This document shows, in pieces, positions 33,561 to 44,039 of a stretch of DNA of 64,000 nucleotides. The stretch covers positions 1 through 64,000 of the forward strand of contig QNQO01005784.1 in assembly GCA_003290165.1 (NCBI GenBank), given 5' to 3'. A program made the position numbers and the translations under genes. Each line of letters starts with the position of its first letter. Position 1 is the stretch's first letter. The notes under the pieces were generated by a model. That model made no database searches and was not told the origin of the DNA. It worked only from the letters and a program-made list of their open reading frames with translations. Origin of the DNA: Berberis thunbergii (taxonomy: Eukaryota; Streptophyta; Magnoliopsida; Ranunculales; Berberidaceae).

Positions 33561-34215
33561 CTTGGGCATTGTTTAAGGTGGGAATTGTTCTTTGTGCTCT
33601 CGAATAGAAAACACGTCTGTCCTTATCTGTGGCCTATGTCTGCATCTCCAGTAGAGTCTGTTAGTCGAACTTGTTCGGTTGGCCTTCATTCGATCCGACC
33701 CCATAAAGGACAAAAATTATGCTCGAAGTCTCCTTATCTATTTCATTGACTGACTCCTCTTGGTCCCTGGATAGTTCTGGTCGCTTCTCAGAGCTCAAGA
33801 ATTCCTTTAGCTTACCCTTGCGAATCCAGTACTCAATCTCACACCTTAGACTCTTACAGTCGTTGGTATCATGTCCACCCTATTTGTGGTACGAGCATTA
33901 TTTGTTGTTGTCATGCTTAGAAGGGTTTCTGCACTGCTTTGGGGGTTACTTCAGATCTTCCAAAATTTTCATGGAATTTAGGACGTCCAAAAGGCTAGAA
34001 TTTAGGGGGGTCACGACTCTGGATCCAACGTAGTTGGATGCTTTCTCGGACCTGGCCCGACCATGGTCTAACTTGTTGTCATTGTGCTTTTGCTTGCCTC
34101 TTTTTTCATCTTCATGCCTCATTAATGTCTTTAGGAGCAGAGGGTTACTTATCTCCTTATGTTTCCCTCTTCACTGTTCTCAACTTCTCTATAGTAATGT
34201 ACCTTTGGGCGCTTT
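33561..34215 (-). pseudogene. Truncated gag C-terminal part, copy C
   Basis: Contains the zinc-knuckle region (about 33840-33910) and the upstream charged segment, then stops at 34215, where plus-strand aORF sequence begins. The N-terminal gag and capsid are missing. Confidence 0.72.
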
Positions 34216-34998
34216 TGAGGGTATAAAGTACATCATGCTGGGAATGTCTCACTTGAGCCAGGTCGCCATTGCTAGGACGGAAGTCAAGGCGGTCCATGAG
34301 AGGATGTACACCATCGAACGTGTTTTCTCGCACATGCAGATGTTGTATTCTGTCGCGATTTATGAGATTGAGCTGCTGAGGAAGCAGGCTGAGGAGAGGA
34401 GGCTGGAACGGTCAACCATTGATGTTGAGGCACAAAGGGTTTGTACGCCCTTGAGTCTGATTTAGCGGAGACGAGGTCCACAAGAGACAAATTTTGGTAG
34501 AAATTGAAACTGGCTCGCCGTGATCTGGAGGTCTCGTAGGAAGCTGTGCCGAGGTGCGTTCTGAACTGCGGTCCCTTGCTGAGGAGAATTCCTTGAAGGA
34601 GGCCGATTGGCTATTCAGAAACAACAATTGGAGTCTGATGTGGAGTTCAATGCTTGGGAGGTGAAGAAGGCTGAAGACCAGCTAGAATTGGAGACACACG
34701 AGCTTAGTGATGTAAAAAGAAGTTTGACTATGGAGCAATCTCAGGTTGATGCACTGACATGCAAGTTGGAATTGTTGGAGCATGAACTTGATGATGCAAT
34801 GGCGCGCGAGGAAGATCTTCTTCAGGAACAAGGCAAGTGCAAATTCCAATAGGTTGTACATGGTAGATTGGAGTTACTGGCGCTGATGAAAGATGAGCAT
34901 CCATAATGGGACCTTGGCCACTATAAGAAGATGTCATATGTAGACTAGTTAGTGGGTTTCGCGTCATTAGACGAAAAGGGCGATACGAATCCTGATGC
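34216..34998 (+). pseudogene. aORF copy D, C-terminal coiled-coil fragment
   Basis: Starts in the middle of the conserved block ('GIKYIMLGMSHLSQVAIART') with no upstream part. It continues 'RVFSHMQMLYSVAIYEIELL' and then the coiled coil 34607-34852 ('WEVKKAEDQLELETHELSDV', 'KLELLEHELDDAMAREEDLL'). Stops interrupt the end near 34850-34950. It is the best-preserved coiled-coil segment next to copy C. Confidence 0.78.
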
Positions 34999-35629
34999 CT
35001 AGGCTGCAGCGCGTACGGATGCAACTTTTGTTCCCTCCTCCGTTAAGCTTAGCTCTTTTGTTTCTATACCTTTTCCTGATAAGGAGTGAACTTCGCACAT
35101 TTGTACCTTTTTTTTGTTTGAATTGTTTAATGAAAACAGGTTTATATTGAATGTGCTCTGTATCCATTTTGTGCTCGCTATCCCCATTGTGTGTTTTCCA
35201 TTTCGCCTCGTCGTTTTACTTTGGCTTAGGTTGGTTCGATCAATAGGAAGTCGAGTGGTCTGTTTGTTGTTGAGAGTTTACCCATTTGCGACGTGAGTGA
35301 GTTGGAGTCACTGTTGCGTAGTCACGTCCAATAGTGGGTGTTCCGCGAGTGGTACGGAGTGGGTTGCACTACCTAGCTTTGGCCCATTCTCAAGGTAAGC
35401 CTCCATGGGCTCATTTTGTATATCTGACGGTCGGTCGCAGTTACTAGCATGAGTAAATGATAATAGTCGAGCACCTGTATTGTAATTAGAGTGTCTGATC
35501 CGAGTCAAGTTTCATAAGCTCGGGCTGGCATTCCAAGTAGCCTCCGTTCGCGCGTGGCGGGGCGATTTATGGGTTGGCATGAGCGTCCTTTGCTGGTAAT
35601 AGAATGTCAGCCCGTGTGAGCATGAAGAT
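34999..35629 (+). other. aORF copy D 3' tail
   Basis: Near-duplicate of 30675-31269, showing recent divergence from copy C. No genes. Confidence 0.5.
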
Positions 35630-36300
35630 GCTACTTGAGTTGTGTTTTGCGTTTTGGCTGCTGTTTCGAAAGAGAGTGATGGTCGCGTGGTAAGCCGTCT
35701 AGGTCTCCCACCTTCCGTACCATCTATGTCCGAGCATGGTGGACTACAGGTTCGGGGAGCGAGGACTCGAGGATCATGGTCTGTTGAAAAGCGGTGATCC
35801 CGTGGCGAGGCGTCGACAGTAGTTCGGAACTAACTAGGCTCCCACCTTTCAAACTATCTATACCCTACATAACGGGCTACAAGTTTGAGATGAGGGGGGT
35901 CTGCAACCAAGCTTAAGAGTACTGGTCTCGTGGCGAGCTGTCGAAATCAGTTCGACACAGACTAGGCTCCCACCTTCCAAATCATCTACACCAGTGCACA
36001 TTGAAATACAAATTTGGGAGTTTTCGGCGACCATGGTCTGTAGAAGAGCAATGTTCTCTTGGCGAGCCATCAAAATTAGTCCAGGACTGACTAGGCTCCC
36101 ACCTTCTGAACCATCTAAGCCCGCGCAATGGGGATACAGGTTCAGGGTTGGTAATTTGGTGACCATGGTCTGTAAAAGAGCAATGGTCTCGTGGCGAGCC
36201 GTCAGAATCAGTTCACGATTGACTAGGCTCCCACTTTCTAAACCATCTACGCCTGCACAATGGGGGCTACAAATTTAGGGTTTGATCAGAAATTGTCGTT
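35630..36300. repeat. Tandem repeat array, copy D (~129-bp period)
   Basis: Units are marked by 'actaggctcccacctt' forms near 35838, 35963, 36091 and 36220. Homologous to array C. Confidence 0.87.
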
Positions 36301-37139
36301 GCCAGTCATCACCAGCTGGGCTTACCTGATCAAGTTCGACGATCGTTGTCATCACCAGGCATGACAACGCTGATTAGACTCCCCACTTCCTAAAGCATCA
36401 AAATCCGAACTGGCGGACTAGATGTCGGGGTGAACCGGATGCTGCGTCGTAAACTAAGGTTGACTAAGGTTGCTCGACCAGATGGAGGCTCCTTCAACTG
36501 TGGGCGCGCGAGCCTGTGTTCGCTAGCGGAGTGCATTGTGCATATGAGTTTATGAAAGGAAGGGAGTACCTTGGATAACCTGACAGTAAGCAGGTGTGAT
36601 CCGTGTGTCAGGCACGTGGGAGAATACTGTATGAATAGTGGGCCAAGCCCATGGGTCCGTAGAGTGAGAGCGTTCTATGTACGCAATATGCTACGTGTAC
36701 GGCATGGATTGTGAAACGGTTGAGTATTGGTTACTCTCCCTCAATTAATGGGGTTGGATTCAGCCCCGTTAATTAAATGAACGTGGACCTGCGCAGTATC
36801 CTTGGGAACCGTCGTGTTCTCGTTCCACATACGATATTCAGTTATGACAGTTAATGCTGAAGCGCTTGTTTGGCGAGCTATTACGTCTATATAATGATGT
36901 TCATCCATCATTGTAGGCACTATCTTCTGCAGAAAGTATCTCCCGTAATGTTCTTACTTAAAGATAATGCTTTGGGTTTTCCAAATGCGGAAGAGAGGTC
37001 TCCATTATTGGAGTCTTCGAATGTCCTGGCTTTTGCGCCGATGAGGTACGGTGAGATTCGTTTGCCTCCACCATTTCTTGATTAACCCTGTTTATGAAAT
37101 TAGCCACCAATATTGGGATCTCGTCCGAGTGGAGTTATG
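36301..37139 (+). other. Conserved spacer, copy D (shortened)
   Basis: As in copy C, the right half of the spacer is missing: near 37065-37085 it jumps from the TATA-containing part ('ctatataatgatg' near 36887) to the segment that borders the protease linker. Confidence 0.55.
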
Positions 37140-37735
37140 CGTCCACAGGCTGAGTTGTAGGATCCGGTTGGATCTGGGAACATTCTATTTGCTTTAATGT
37201 GGCATAATGGCAGCCTTGTGCCATATGTTGGTCTCCACGTATTGTTCCTTCAAAGTGGTTAGCATTGTACTTAACGTACAGGTAAAGGGTAGAGGCTATG
37301 GCCTCCATCTGGTAGACCCATCGTCTTCAAAAGATAAGGTTGTACGGAGACAAAACGTCTACTACCATGAAGTCTAGAAACAAGACCTTTCTGAGTTGTG
37401 GCTCTCCTGCCATTACTGCTAACCTTATATTCTCGATCGGGAAGCATTTTCCCCATTGAATCCAATCAGCGGGTAGTCTAAGGACATCAAGTTTTCCTCC
37501 TTGAGATCCATACTACGAAACACATTGTAGAGCAGGACGTTGAGTGAGCTCCCAATGTTTACCGGAGCTCTTTTTACCTCCCACCTTGCGATGGAGACCG
37601 AGATTACGAGAGCGTCATTGTGCGGCGCTTGGACTCCTTCGAGGTCCTTGTATGTAAAGGTTAAGGTGGGAATGGGGCTCTGCGCCCTCGAGTAGCAAAC
37701 ACGTCTGTCCTCATCCGCGGGCTGCATCCGCATCT
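37140..37735 (-). pseudogene. Ty3/gypsy protease and linker, copy D
   Basis: Bases 37733-37425 encode 'HNDALVISVSIARWEVKRAP' then 'VNIGSSLNVLLYNVFRSMDL'; the catalytic DTG reads NIG, which would abolish activity. Downstream are the 'PQLRKVLFLDFMVVD'-like and linker segments with further shifts. The single long frame is otherwise well preserved, with an upstream cysteine-free spacer to gag. Confidence 0.84.
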
Positions 37736-39229
37736 CCAGTAGAGTCCGTTTGCGAGACCTATTTGATTGGCCTTCATCCCGTCCGACCCCATGAACGACA
37801 TAGATTATGCGTGGATCCTCCTTCTTTATTTCCTTGACAGATTCCCTCGGTCCCTGGATCGTTCTGGTCGTTTCTAAGAGCTCATTAATTCCTTTAGCTT
37901 GCCGTTGCGGATCCAGTACTCAATCTCATACCTTAGACTCTTGCAGTCGTTGGTATTATGTCTACCCTCCTTGTGGTACAAGCAGCATTTGTTGTTGTCA
38001 CGCTTGGAGGGGTTTTCGTGCTGTTTTGGGGTCCACTTCAGATCTTCCCAATTTTTCAAGGAATTCAGGACGTCCGAAAGGCTAGAATTCAGAGGGGTCG
38101 CAGTTCTGGATCCAACGTAGTTGGATGTTTCCTCTGGTCTGGCCCGGCTAGGGTCTGATCTGTTGTCATTGCACTTTCCCTTGCCTATTTGTTCATCTTC
38201 ACGCCTCCTTTCTGTCTTTAATAGCGGAGGGCTTCTTATATCCTTTTGTTTCCCTCTGCACTGTTCTCAACTCCTCTAAGGTGATGTGCCTCTAGGCACT
38301 TTTGATAAGCTCTATCATATCCAAAGAGGGTTCCAAGGTGAGATTCTCATAAAGTATTCCCTCTTTCAGGCCCGCAGTAAAAGCCATCACGATTGTGTCA
38401 TTGTTGCAGAAATCGATGCGTATCAGCTCGGCGTTGAAGCACGTGCCATACTCTCTGAGTGTCTCATCGGATCTTTGTTTGAGAGAGAGTATGTAGTGTG
38501 GGCCTTTTCAGAGGCACTTTCTTCCTACAAAATGTGTCAAGAACTCCTTCATTAGTGCCTTGAATGAGTCGATCGACTTCGACGGGAGCTTGTGGAACCA
38601 TGTTAGTGCCGACTTTTTCAAGCTAGTAGGGAAGGTTTTGCACATGACCAACTCATATCCTTCTTTGAGTGCCATTACATTCTCGTAATGGCATTGGTGG
38701 TCAAACAGGTTGGTGGTCCCGCCGTAGAAGTCGAGCTTTGGAGGCATGAACTTCTTTGGAATGGCTTCATTCATGATACGGTCCATGAAAGGCAGAACAA
38801 AGAGACAATAGAGCACATTTTGGTCGTGCGCCCCTCTACAGAGGGGGTTCTGAGGGTCGAGCCTCTCCGCCCTGAGAGTCTGTTATGTGGTAGCAGCGCT
38901 GCCTCCTTTAGTCCAATGGGAACTAGCAGAGGTTGACTTTCCTGTGCTTGCTCTCTGTTGTCTTCCAGAGATGGAGGCTTGTGTTGTTCCTCATCTCAAT
39001 TAGCTAGCGGAGGGTTTTGCTGTATGAAAGCCTTCATTGCTTTGGCGATTGTTGTATCTAAGATGACGGCAAATCCATCCTGAGGTCCATCATCATCGTG
39101 GCTGGCACTGGGGCATGAGTTTGTTGCCCGAGTGCCACTGGCATCCCTGATAGTGATGGTATAGTGACAGTCTGGGCATTTGACGTGTTCCCTTGTTCTC
39201 CATTGTTGCGTGATCAGGTGGTCACCATC
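37736..39229 (-). pseudogene. Ty3/gypsy gag, copy D (most complete)
   Basis: The start is at 39229 ('MVTTRSHNNGEQGNTSNAQT'). Bases 38816-38508 encode 'IPKKFMPPKLDFYGGTTNLF', 'CKTFPTSLKKSALTWFHKLP' and 'SIDSFKALMKEFLTHFVG', the Retrotrans_gag domain. Bases 38059-37874 encode 'NKCCLYHKEGRHNTNDCKSL', the CX2HX4HX4C knuckle typical of Tat-type elements, followed by 'IRNGKLKELM'. A few stops occur between 38500 and 38100. It lies between the primer site (39283-39299) and the protease. Confidence 0.85.
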
Positions 39230-39282
39230 TCTTCGTAGCTTAAGGAGAGATGATGCTCGTAAAAGGTTAGGAACTTTGTCAT

Positions 39283-39299
39283 CCCCACGGATGGCGCCA
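39283..39299 (-). other. Primer-binding site (TGGCGCC type), copy D
   Basis: The minus strand reads TGGCGCCATCCGTGGGG four bases inside the LTR edge. The TGGCGCC core pairs with the CCA end of a host tRNA, as in many plant gypsy elements (often tRNA-Asp or tRNA-Arg); the exact tRNA was not determined. Confidence 0.65.
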
Positions 39300-39302
39300 A
39301 AC

Positions 39303-39765
39303 TGATGCAGTCGTTTTCCACTCCCTGTTTTGACCTTGATGTACTGACCTGCATAAGGAGCACACGTGAGCCACAGACCACCGTTGTGGTGGCCGATTGC
39401 ACTCCGATGCTAAAGTCAAATAGGGATCTAAGAAAAGGTGTAATGTTGTAAACATAGATTTTGTAGCGTACCTTAGCTTACCAACCTCATATCTTATTTA
39501 TATATAGTGCATGGGTCCTAGTTCGAGCACGCCATCGATGGCGTAGTTTATGGAAGAAGATTTTCATGGAAATCTCTATCTAATTAGGAGTCATGTTGTG
39601 GAGGGAAGTATCCATGTTTGTCGTGTGTTCCTAGATACGCGGGAGATAGTTTCCATTCAGAGAGTAGTCTATAGGTAGAAGTCTCCTTATGTGATTCGTG
39701 CTATTGGATATGCTTCCTAGTTGGAAGCAAAGAGCCGTTGTAATTGCCCGTCTGAAGTTGATAAG
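39303..39765 (-). mobile_element. LTR D (5' LTR of element C-D), truncated
   Basis: Starts TGATGCAGTCG and matches LTR C up to about 39765 ('gcccgtctgaagttgat'), where unrelated DNA begins. The outer ~220 bases, including GTGTATCATCA, are missing. The minus-strand TATA lies at 39502-39493, with an extra TATATA beside it. Confidence 0.82.
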
Positions 39766-40080
39766 CGAACTGATCAGTTCAATTTAGGATTGGATCGGTT
39801 CAGTTTCTATTTTAAAAAATTTGAAACTGATATGGTTGGTTTGCATTTCAATTTTTAAGTGATTTTAACTGACAAAATGCGACCAAAATAATATATATAT
39901 ATATATATATAATAAAATATGTTTAATTTAGTCGGTTATTCGGTTTTAGGTAGTCGGTTCATTTTTCGATTTACATAAATTTGAAACTGATATTGTTGAT
40001 TCGGTTTCAATTTAACAAATTTGAAACCAAAAAAGTAGGTTCGGTTCTTGATTTTTGAACTGTCAGTTTGGTTTTCAACC
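39766..40080. repeat. AT-rich 'ggttcggtttc' decayed repeat
   Basis: Repeated 'tttgaaactgatat(g/t)gttg' (39819, 39970) and 'cggttc' motifs on both strands with a (TA)n tract at 39890-39911. It resembles a decayed non-autonomous element, but no clear ends were found. Confidence 0.4.
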
Positions 40081-40579
40081 CTGCCTACCCTTAAAGAGAA
40101 TGGAGTGGATTTCTCTATTTTGAGAAGAAGTTTCACCCTAAGTAGTTTTCCAAAGTTGAACAAGGTTCTTTTAGGAAATGGTATTGTGGTATTATAGTAG
40201 AAGTTACGAGAACACTCGCACATTGGGGCCTTAATGCTTTTAAGGTCTCCGTGTTGTAATACCATGATATATTTAGTCATTTTTTATTCAATCCTAGGGT
40301 GGGCAAGAATCTTGGCCCCAACCTGTTTCAAGCTGGGACAAATCGATTTCCATTGACTGTCTCGGTTACTATAAGTCATCTTTCAAAGCCAAGCCCAATT
40401 GAAACCCACTTCAAAACCCTAGCCAAACTCCACCATCCTCCTTCATCACCCTCCCCTTCTAGTCCATCCTCTTGTTGCTAGTGATGGATGGGGGACCTCC
40501 CTCTTAAATTAATTATTACATAGTTGAAGGGTGAGAGTGGGTGTTGGTTCTTCTTCCTTCCTTTATATTTAGAGCCCTT

Positions 40580-40703
40580 CTAGGGAGCGAGGGTAAGGGG
40601 CGAGGGATTGGTGTAACCATTCATCCCCTCGAGATAAGCGATGTTGCACATCTCGAGGCGGTTTCGCTTATCTCAAGGGGATGGGTGGTTCCTCGCTCCC
40701 TAG
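40580..40703. repeat. Imperfect hairpin (foldback) of 124 bp
   Basis: Outer arms 'ctagggagcgagg' / 'cctcgctccctag' (13 bp, perfect) enclose longer arms 40617-40642 and 40664-40689 with only about three mismatches in 26, and a ~20-base loop. It could be a foldback element or an inverted-repeat transcript. No gene is evident. Confidence 0.8.
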
Positions 40704-41282
40704 AATTTTTGTTATATTTATCTTCTTCTTCTTCTGCATTCATGGTGTCCATCCATCTTCTTTAGGTCTTAGGCTATTTAGGTAAAGCCAAAAAGCAGTG
40801 TTGTTTTGCAAAGCTCTGAACTGAAACGCACCTATCTTCTTTTTTACTCGTACCACTTCTTGACACCCCTATATTTATCACCTTATCGATCTATGGATGG
40901 ATCAATCGATAAATCGAATTGAAAGAAAAGATGAGATTCGTAAAAAGAGATGAATGAACAGTTCATTCCCATCGAAGAGGGTTGGATTCCGAGGAAGAAG
41001 ATGAAGAGGAAATTAAAGTTGAAGTTGACAAGGATTTGGAGAAGAACTTCGATTGAAAAAAAGCAACTACTATTGTGAAGTTCACTTAATTTGGATCCAC
41101 ATTTTGATTTGAATCCATTTTTCACTTTCTCTATAGCGCACGAGTGATGTTCTATGTTTGAAGGCAGCTTCTTAACACACACGCTCACTTTCTCGCAAGT
41201 GGCAAGTCAGTCTGAAATCAATTGGTTGTTGAACTCGTGAAGGCGGAGGGATTGATCGATCGAGCTCTATTATTCTTCTCCT

Positions 41283-41358
41283 ACAATTCCGATTCCAATT
41301 CCAATTCCAATTCCAATTCCAATTCCAATTCCAATTCCAATTCCAATTCCAATTCAAT
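41283..41358. repeat. (ATTCCA)n microsatellite
   Basis: About eleven ATTCCA units. They cause a spurious minus-strand Trp-Asn repeat frame. Confidence 0.95.
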
Positions 41359-41812
41359 TCAAAAGTAGCATTTGAGAAAAGAAACCACAAAGGGTTATTG
41401 GGCTTGGGCCAACTTGGTGTCATTATGCTGCAAATTTGGTGGGTTGGGCAATGGGCAACCCAATTTATTCAATATTGGGCTTGGGCCTGAGCTAGTAAAT
41501 ATTTTGAACCGGGATGGCATGGTTTTGTCCTGGTTCAGACAGAGCTGAGACCAACCGGTTCTGCCACCAAAAAACATGTGTCCTAAACCATTTAGATCTC
41601 GTTCCACTGGACTCGGTTTGAGACAAGCCGAATCCCAGACTGTTTCAGATGGGGAACAATGTTACAACTCCATAAAAGTAGTTCTCTGTAATTGTGTTTA
41701 TTTGATCTTCTCAAATCAAATACCAATAAAAGCTCAAAGATAAACATACTTCAAATTTAGTGATGCTTGTTAATGTGTTTGAAGTATGAATTAAACCACT
41801 ATTTAGTGTTTA

Positions 41813-41967
41813 GACAAATGCAAGATTTTACTGATTTGGGTCTCAAGGAAGCAAAGGATTTAGTGGAGAAGATGTCGACTATGATAAAAAATAGGGTGTC
41901 AATGGGGGAAACTGAGAAGACTATTGAGAAGATGAAAGCTCTTGGTGCCAACGTTGTCATGAAATAA
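41813..41967 (+). pseudogene. Mitochondrial-type ribosomal protein bL12 C-terminal fragment
   Basis: Encodes 'FTDLGLKEAKDLVEKMSTMI' then 'GETEKTIEKMKALGANVVMK' and a stop. This is the C-terminal domain of bL12, which binds translation factors on the organellar ribosome. The wording fits the mitochondrial rather than the plastid paralogue. About 50 residues remain and no N-terminal domain is visible upstream. An AG just before 'acaaatgcaag' could be an acceptor, so it may be the last exon of a broken gene. Not inside a recognised transposon. Confidence 0.72.
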
Positions 41968-42219
41968 TGAAGGACAAAACCACTATTTGTTATTTAAGCA
42001 AAGTTTTCAATCTCGAATTTGATAGAATTAAGTTAAAATTTTTATTGCTGTTCAATGCTTATTTGTTCATTTGGTTATGAAATGAATTTGCTTACTTCAT
42101 CTTAATTGTGGTAGTATAGAATATCTACGTATACATTTGCCTATAGCTAGCACCACTATTGTTTTAATTTTTAGTTTAGAAAGTTAAAATTTATAAAATA
42201 AAGAATGGTTTAATACACT

Positions 42220-42893
42220 TGATGCAGTCGATTTTCGCTTCCTGTTTAACTTTGACCTGCTAACCGGTACAAGGAATGTGCGTGAGCCATGGACCACCGT
42301 TGTGGTGGACAATGAAACTTCAATGCTAAAGTCAGACAAGGATCTGAAGAACGCTTAAAGCTGTAAATAGGGAATTTGTAGCGTACATTTGTTTACCAAC
42401 CTCTTATTTTATTTATAGTACTGGAATCCTGGTTCGACCAAGCCATAAGTGGCGTAGTTTAGGAAAAGTGATCTTCCTGGAGATCCTTATCTAATTAGGA
42501 GTCGTCTTGTGGAAGGAAGTTTTCCTGCTAGATGCTCTTGGATACGCGGGATATAGTTTCCCATTGGAGTGTTGTCCATAGGTAGAAATTTCCACGTACG
42601 ACATATAGTTTAGTATTTGCTTCCTAGTTGGAGACAAAATATTGCTGGCTTGCCCGTCCAAAGCTGATCCCCGAGATACTTGCCTTAATAGGTCTTACGG
42701 GTATCGAGGATGGTTGTGAGACCTATGGGCTTAGCAAGACACTGTAATTCGGGTCCATTTGACGGACTGCACTTTGCAGACTTGATGCCGCTTGGGCCAG
42801 ATCAGTGCTAGACTAATGTTTGGGCCTGTTATTCTTTGAGATCATCATGACACGTACACGATGTAGATGGAATGACGTTTCAGTGTATCGTCA
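42220..42893 (-). mobile_element. LTR E (3' LTR of element E)
   Basis: 674 bp from TGATGCAGTCG to GTGTATCGTCA. The TATA region is altered (42407-42417). It is followed by the aORF leader with a run of about 16 C (42899-42914). Confidence 0.85.
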
Positions 42894-43125
42894 GCTGCTC
42901 CCCCCCCCCCCCCCGAGTTAGTAGGCCGCTCATGATGATTGAGTTTGAACCGTTACTTGAGTGGCACACTTCATTAATTAAGCGTGCATCAGTTCAGTGG
43001 AAAAATGGCGGAAAACCATTCTCTATTTAGATCCCCTTTTCTGCAGAGAATGACACTTTAATTTCTCCATTTTTAGAGACTCTGCTATGTTAAGCTTTTA
43101 ATTGAAAGGTTGTTCACTTTTTCCC

Positions 43126-43543
43126 ATGGCTTGCCATAATCAACTCGACAATGAGCTTCTTGCTAGGGGCCTGCAGTTCCTTGAAGATAGGTCGGTTTTC
43201 GAATTGAGCCTGGTTGAGATTCAAAAGACGTATGGGGTCCTTGAAGACCTGAAAAATTCTTTACATTGGGTGCTAATTAGACGCCAACGTTTCTTCCAGA
43301 AGGATTCATCTATTTGCACCGTGACATGCTTCAGACGAGCGTCTGTTTTCTTGTGATTGATGAGATCTGGATCATTCTGGAATTCCTTGGTATCCCTTTT
43401 GCCAAGTTAGTACCGAATGGGTACAAGATTGTTCTTCTTATATTGATCAGGTCAAAGGACGCAGGTGTCTGAGTGACTCCGAGGGTGATTCAGTTATTAA
43501 CTTCTCCTCGACTGAACAATCACGCCGTGTGCAAGGAATGTGA
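43126..43543 (+). pseudogene. aORF copy E, N-terminal Transposase_28-like part
   Basis: ATG at 43126 gives 'MACHNQLDNELLARGLQFLE' and 'FELSLVEIQKTYGVLEDL', matching copy C residue for residue in spacing. After shifts come 'PEGFIYLHRDMLQTSVCFLV'-like and 'LVPNGYKIVLLILIRSKDA', the Transposase_28 pattern. It breaks at 43543, where a MITE-like insertion/deletion begins. Confidence 0.74.
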
Positions 43544-43925
43544 TTTCTCGAAATATCTAAAAATTTCACCGAATATTTCTTATTTTGAAGTTATCAAAAT
43601 CTCTTTCGAAATCCGAAATATGTCAAAATTTTCCTAAGAAAAGAATAAATATTTTAATCTATGTATATTTTAACATTTTATAATGTTATTTTAGTATCAA
43701 AAGTTTGTTATGTGATTGATTCTTATGTAATATTCAGTTTATATGACACTACGAGTCGTGTGAAACTTTTTATGTATTATTTAAAAGATTAAAATGCATA
43801 ATTTATATTCTTAAATTTTAAATCACGACCAAAATTTGTACATTTTTTCTAGACAAAAATGAAATATTTCTTAAAATCAGAGGTCCGAAATTAACCCGAA
43901 AAACAAAATCACAGTCCTTGGTCAT
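43544..43925. mobile_element. MITE-like AT-rich insertion (related to 58043-58552)
   Basis: Begins 'tgatttctcgaaatatc' and ends with 'gaaattaacccgaaaaacaa' and 'aaatcac'. It shares 'accgaa(a)tattt' and 'aaattaac(c/t)c' strings with 58043-58552. It replaces aORF sequence that is present in copy C. The ends are imperfect and no clear duplication was found. Confidence 0.45.
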
Positions 43926-44039
43926 GTGTGAGATGAAATCACCGGCTTGCTTCAAGAAACTGCCGAATAAGTCTCGCACTGGGGCCACTACAACACAAAT
44001 GCTCATTCATAGCATTTGCCAATAGTGTTTTTTTATAAA

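Larger units (their letters stand above)
24200..39765 (-). mobile_element. Composite Tat-like retroelement C-D (double unit)
   Basis: LTR (24200-24886), aORF (25150-30674, with a solo LTR inside), repeat array, protease, truncated gag (to 34215), then abruptly a second aORF fragment (34216), second array, protease, full-length gag region and LTR (39303-39765, truncated). No LTR lies between the two units, so they form one element with an internal duplication/deletion. No RT, RNase H or integrase is visible. Confidence 0.7.

Noticed and set aside
34034..34465. Plus-strand frame joining 34034-34215 to the aORF
   Set aside because: The first 60 codons are antisense to gag C; the frame only exists because of the 34215 breakpoint.
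41172..41423. Minus-strand frame with Trp-Asn repeats
   Set aside because: Product of the (ATTCCA)n microsatellite.
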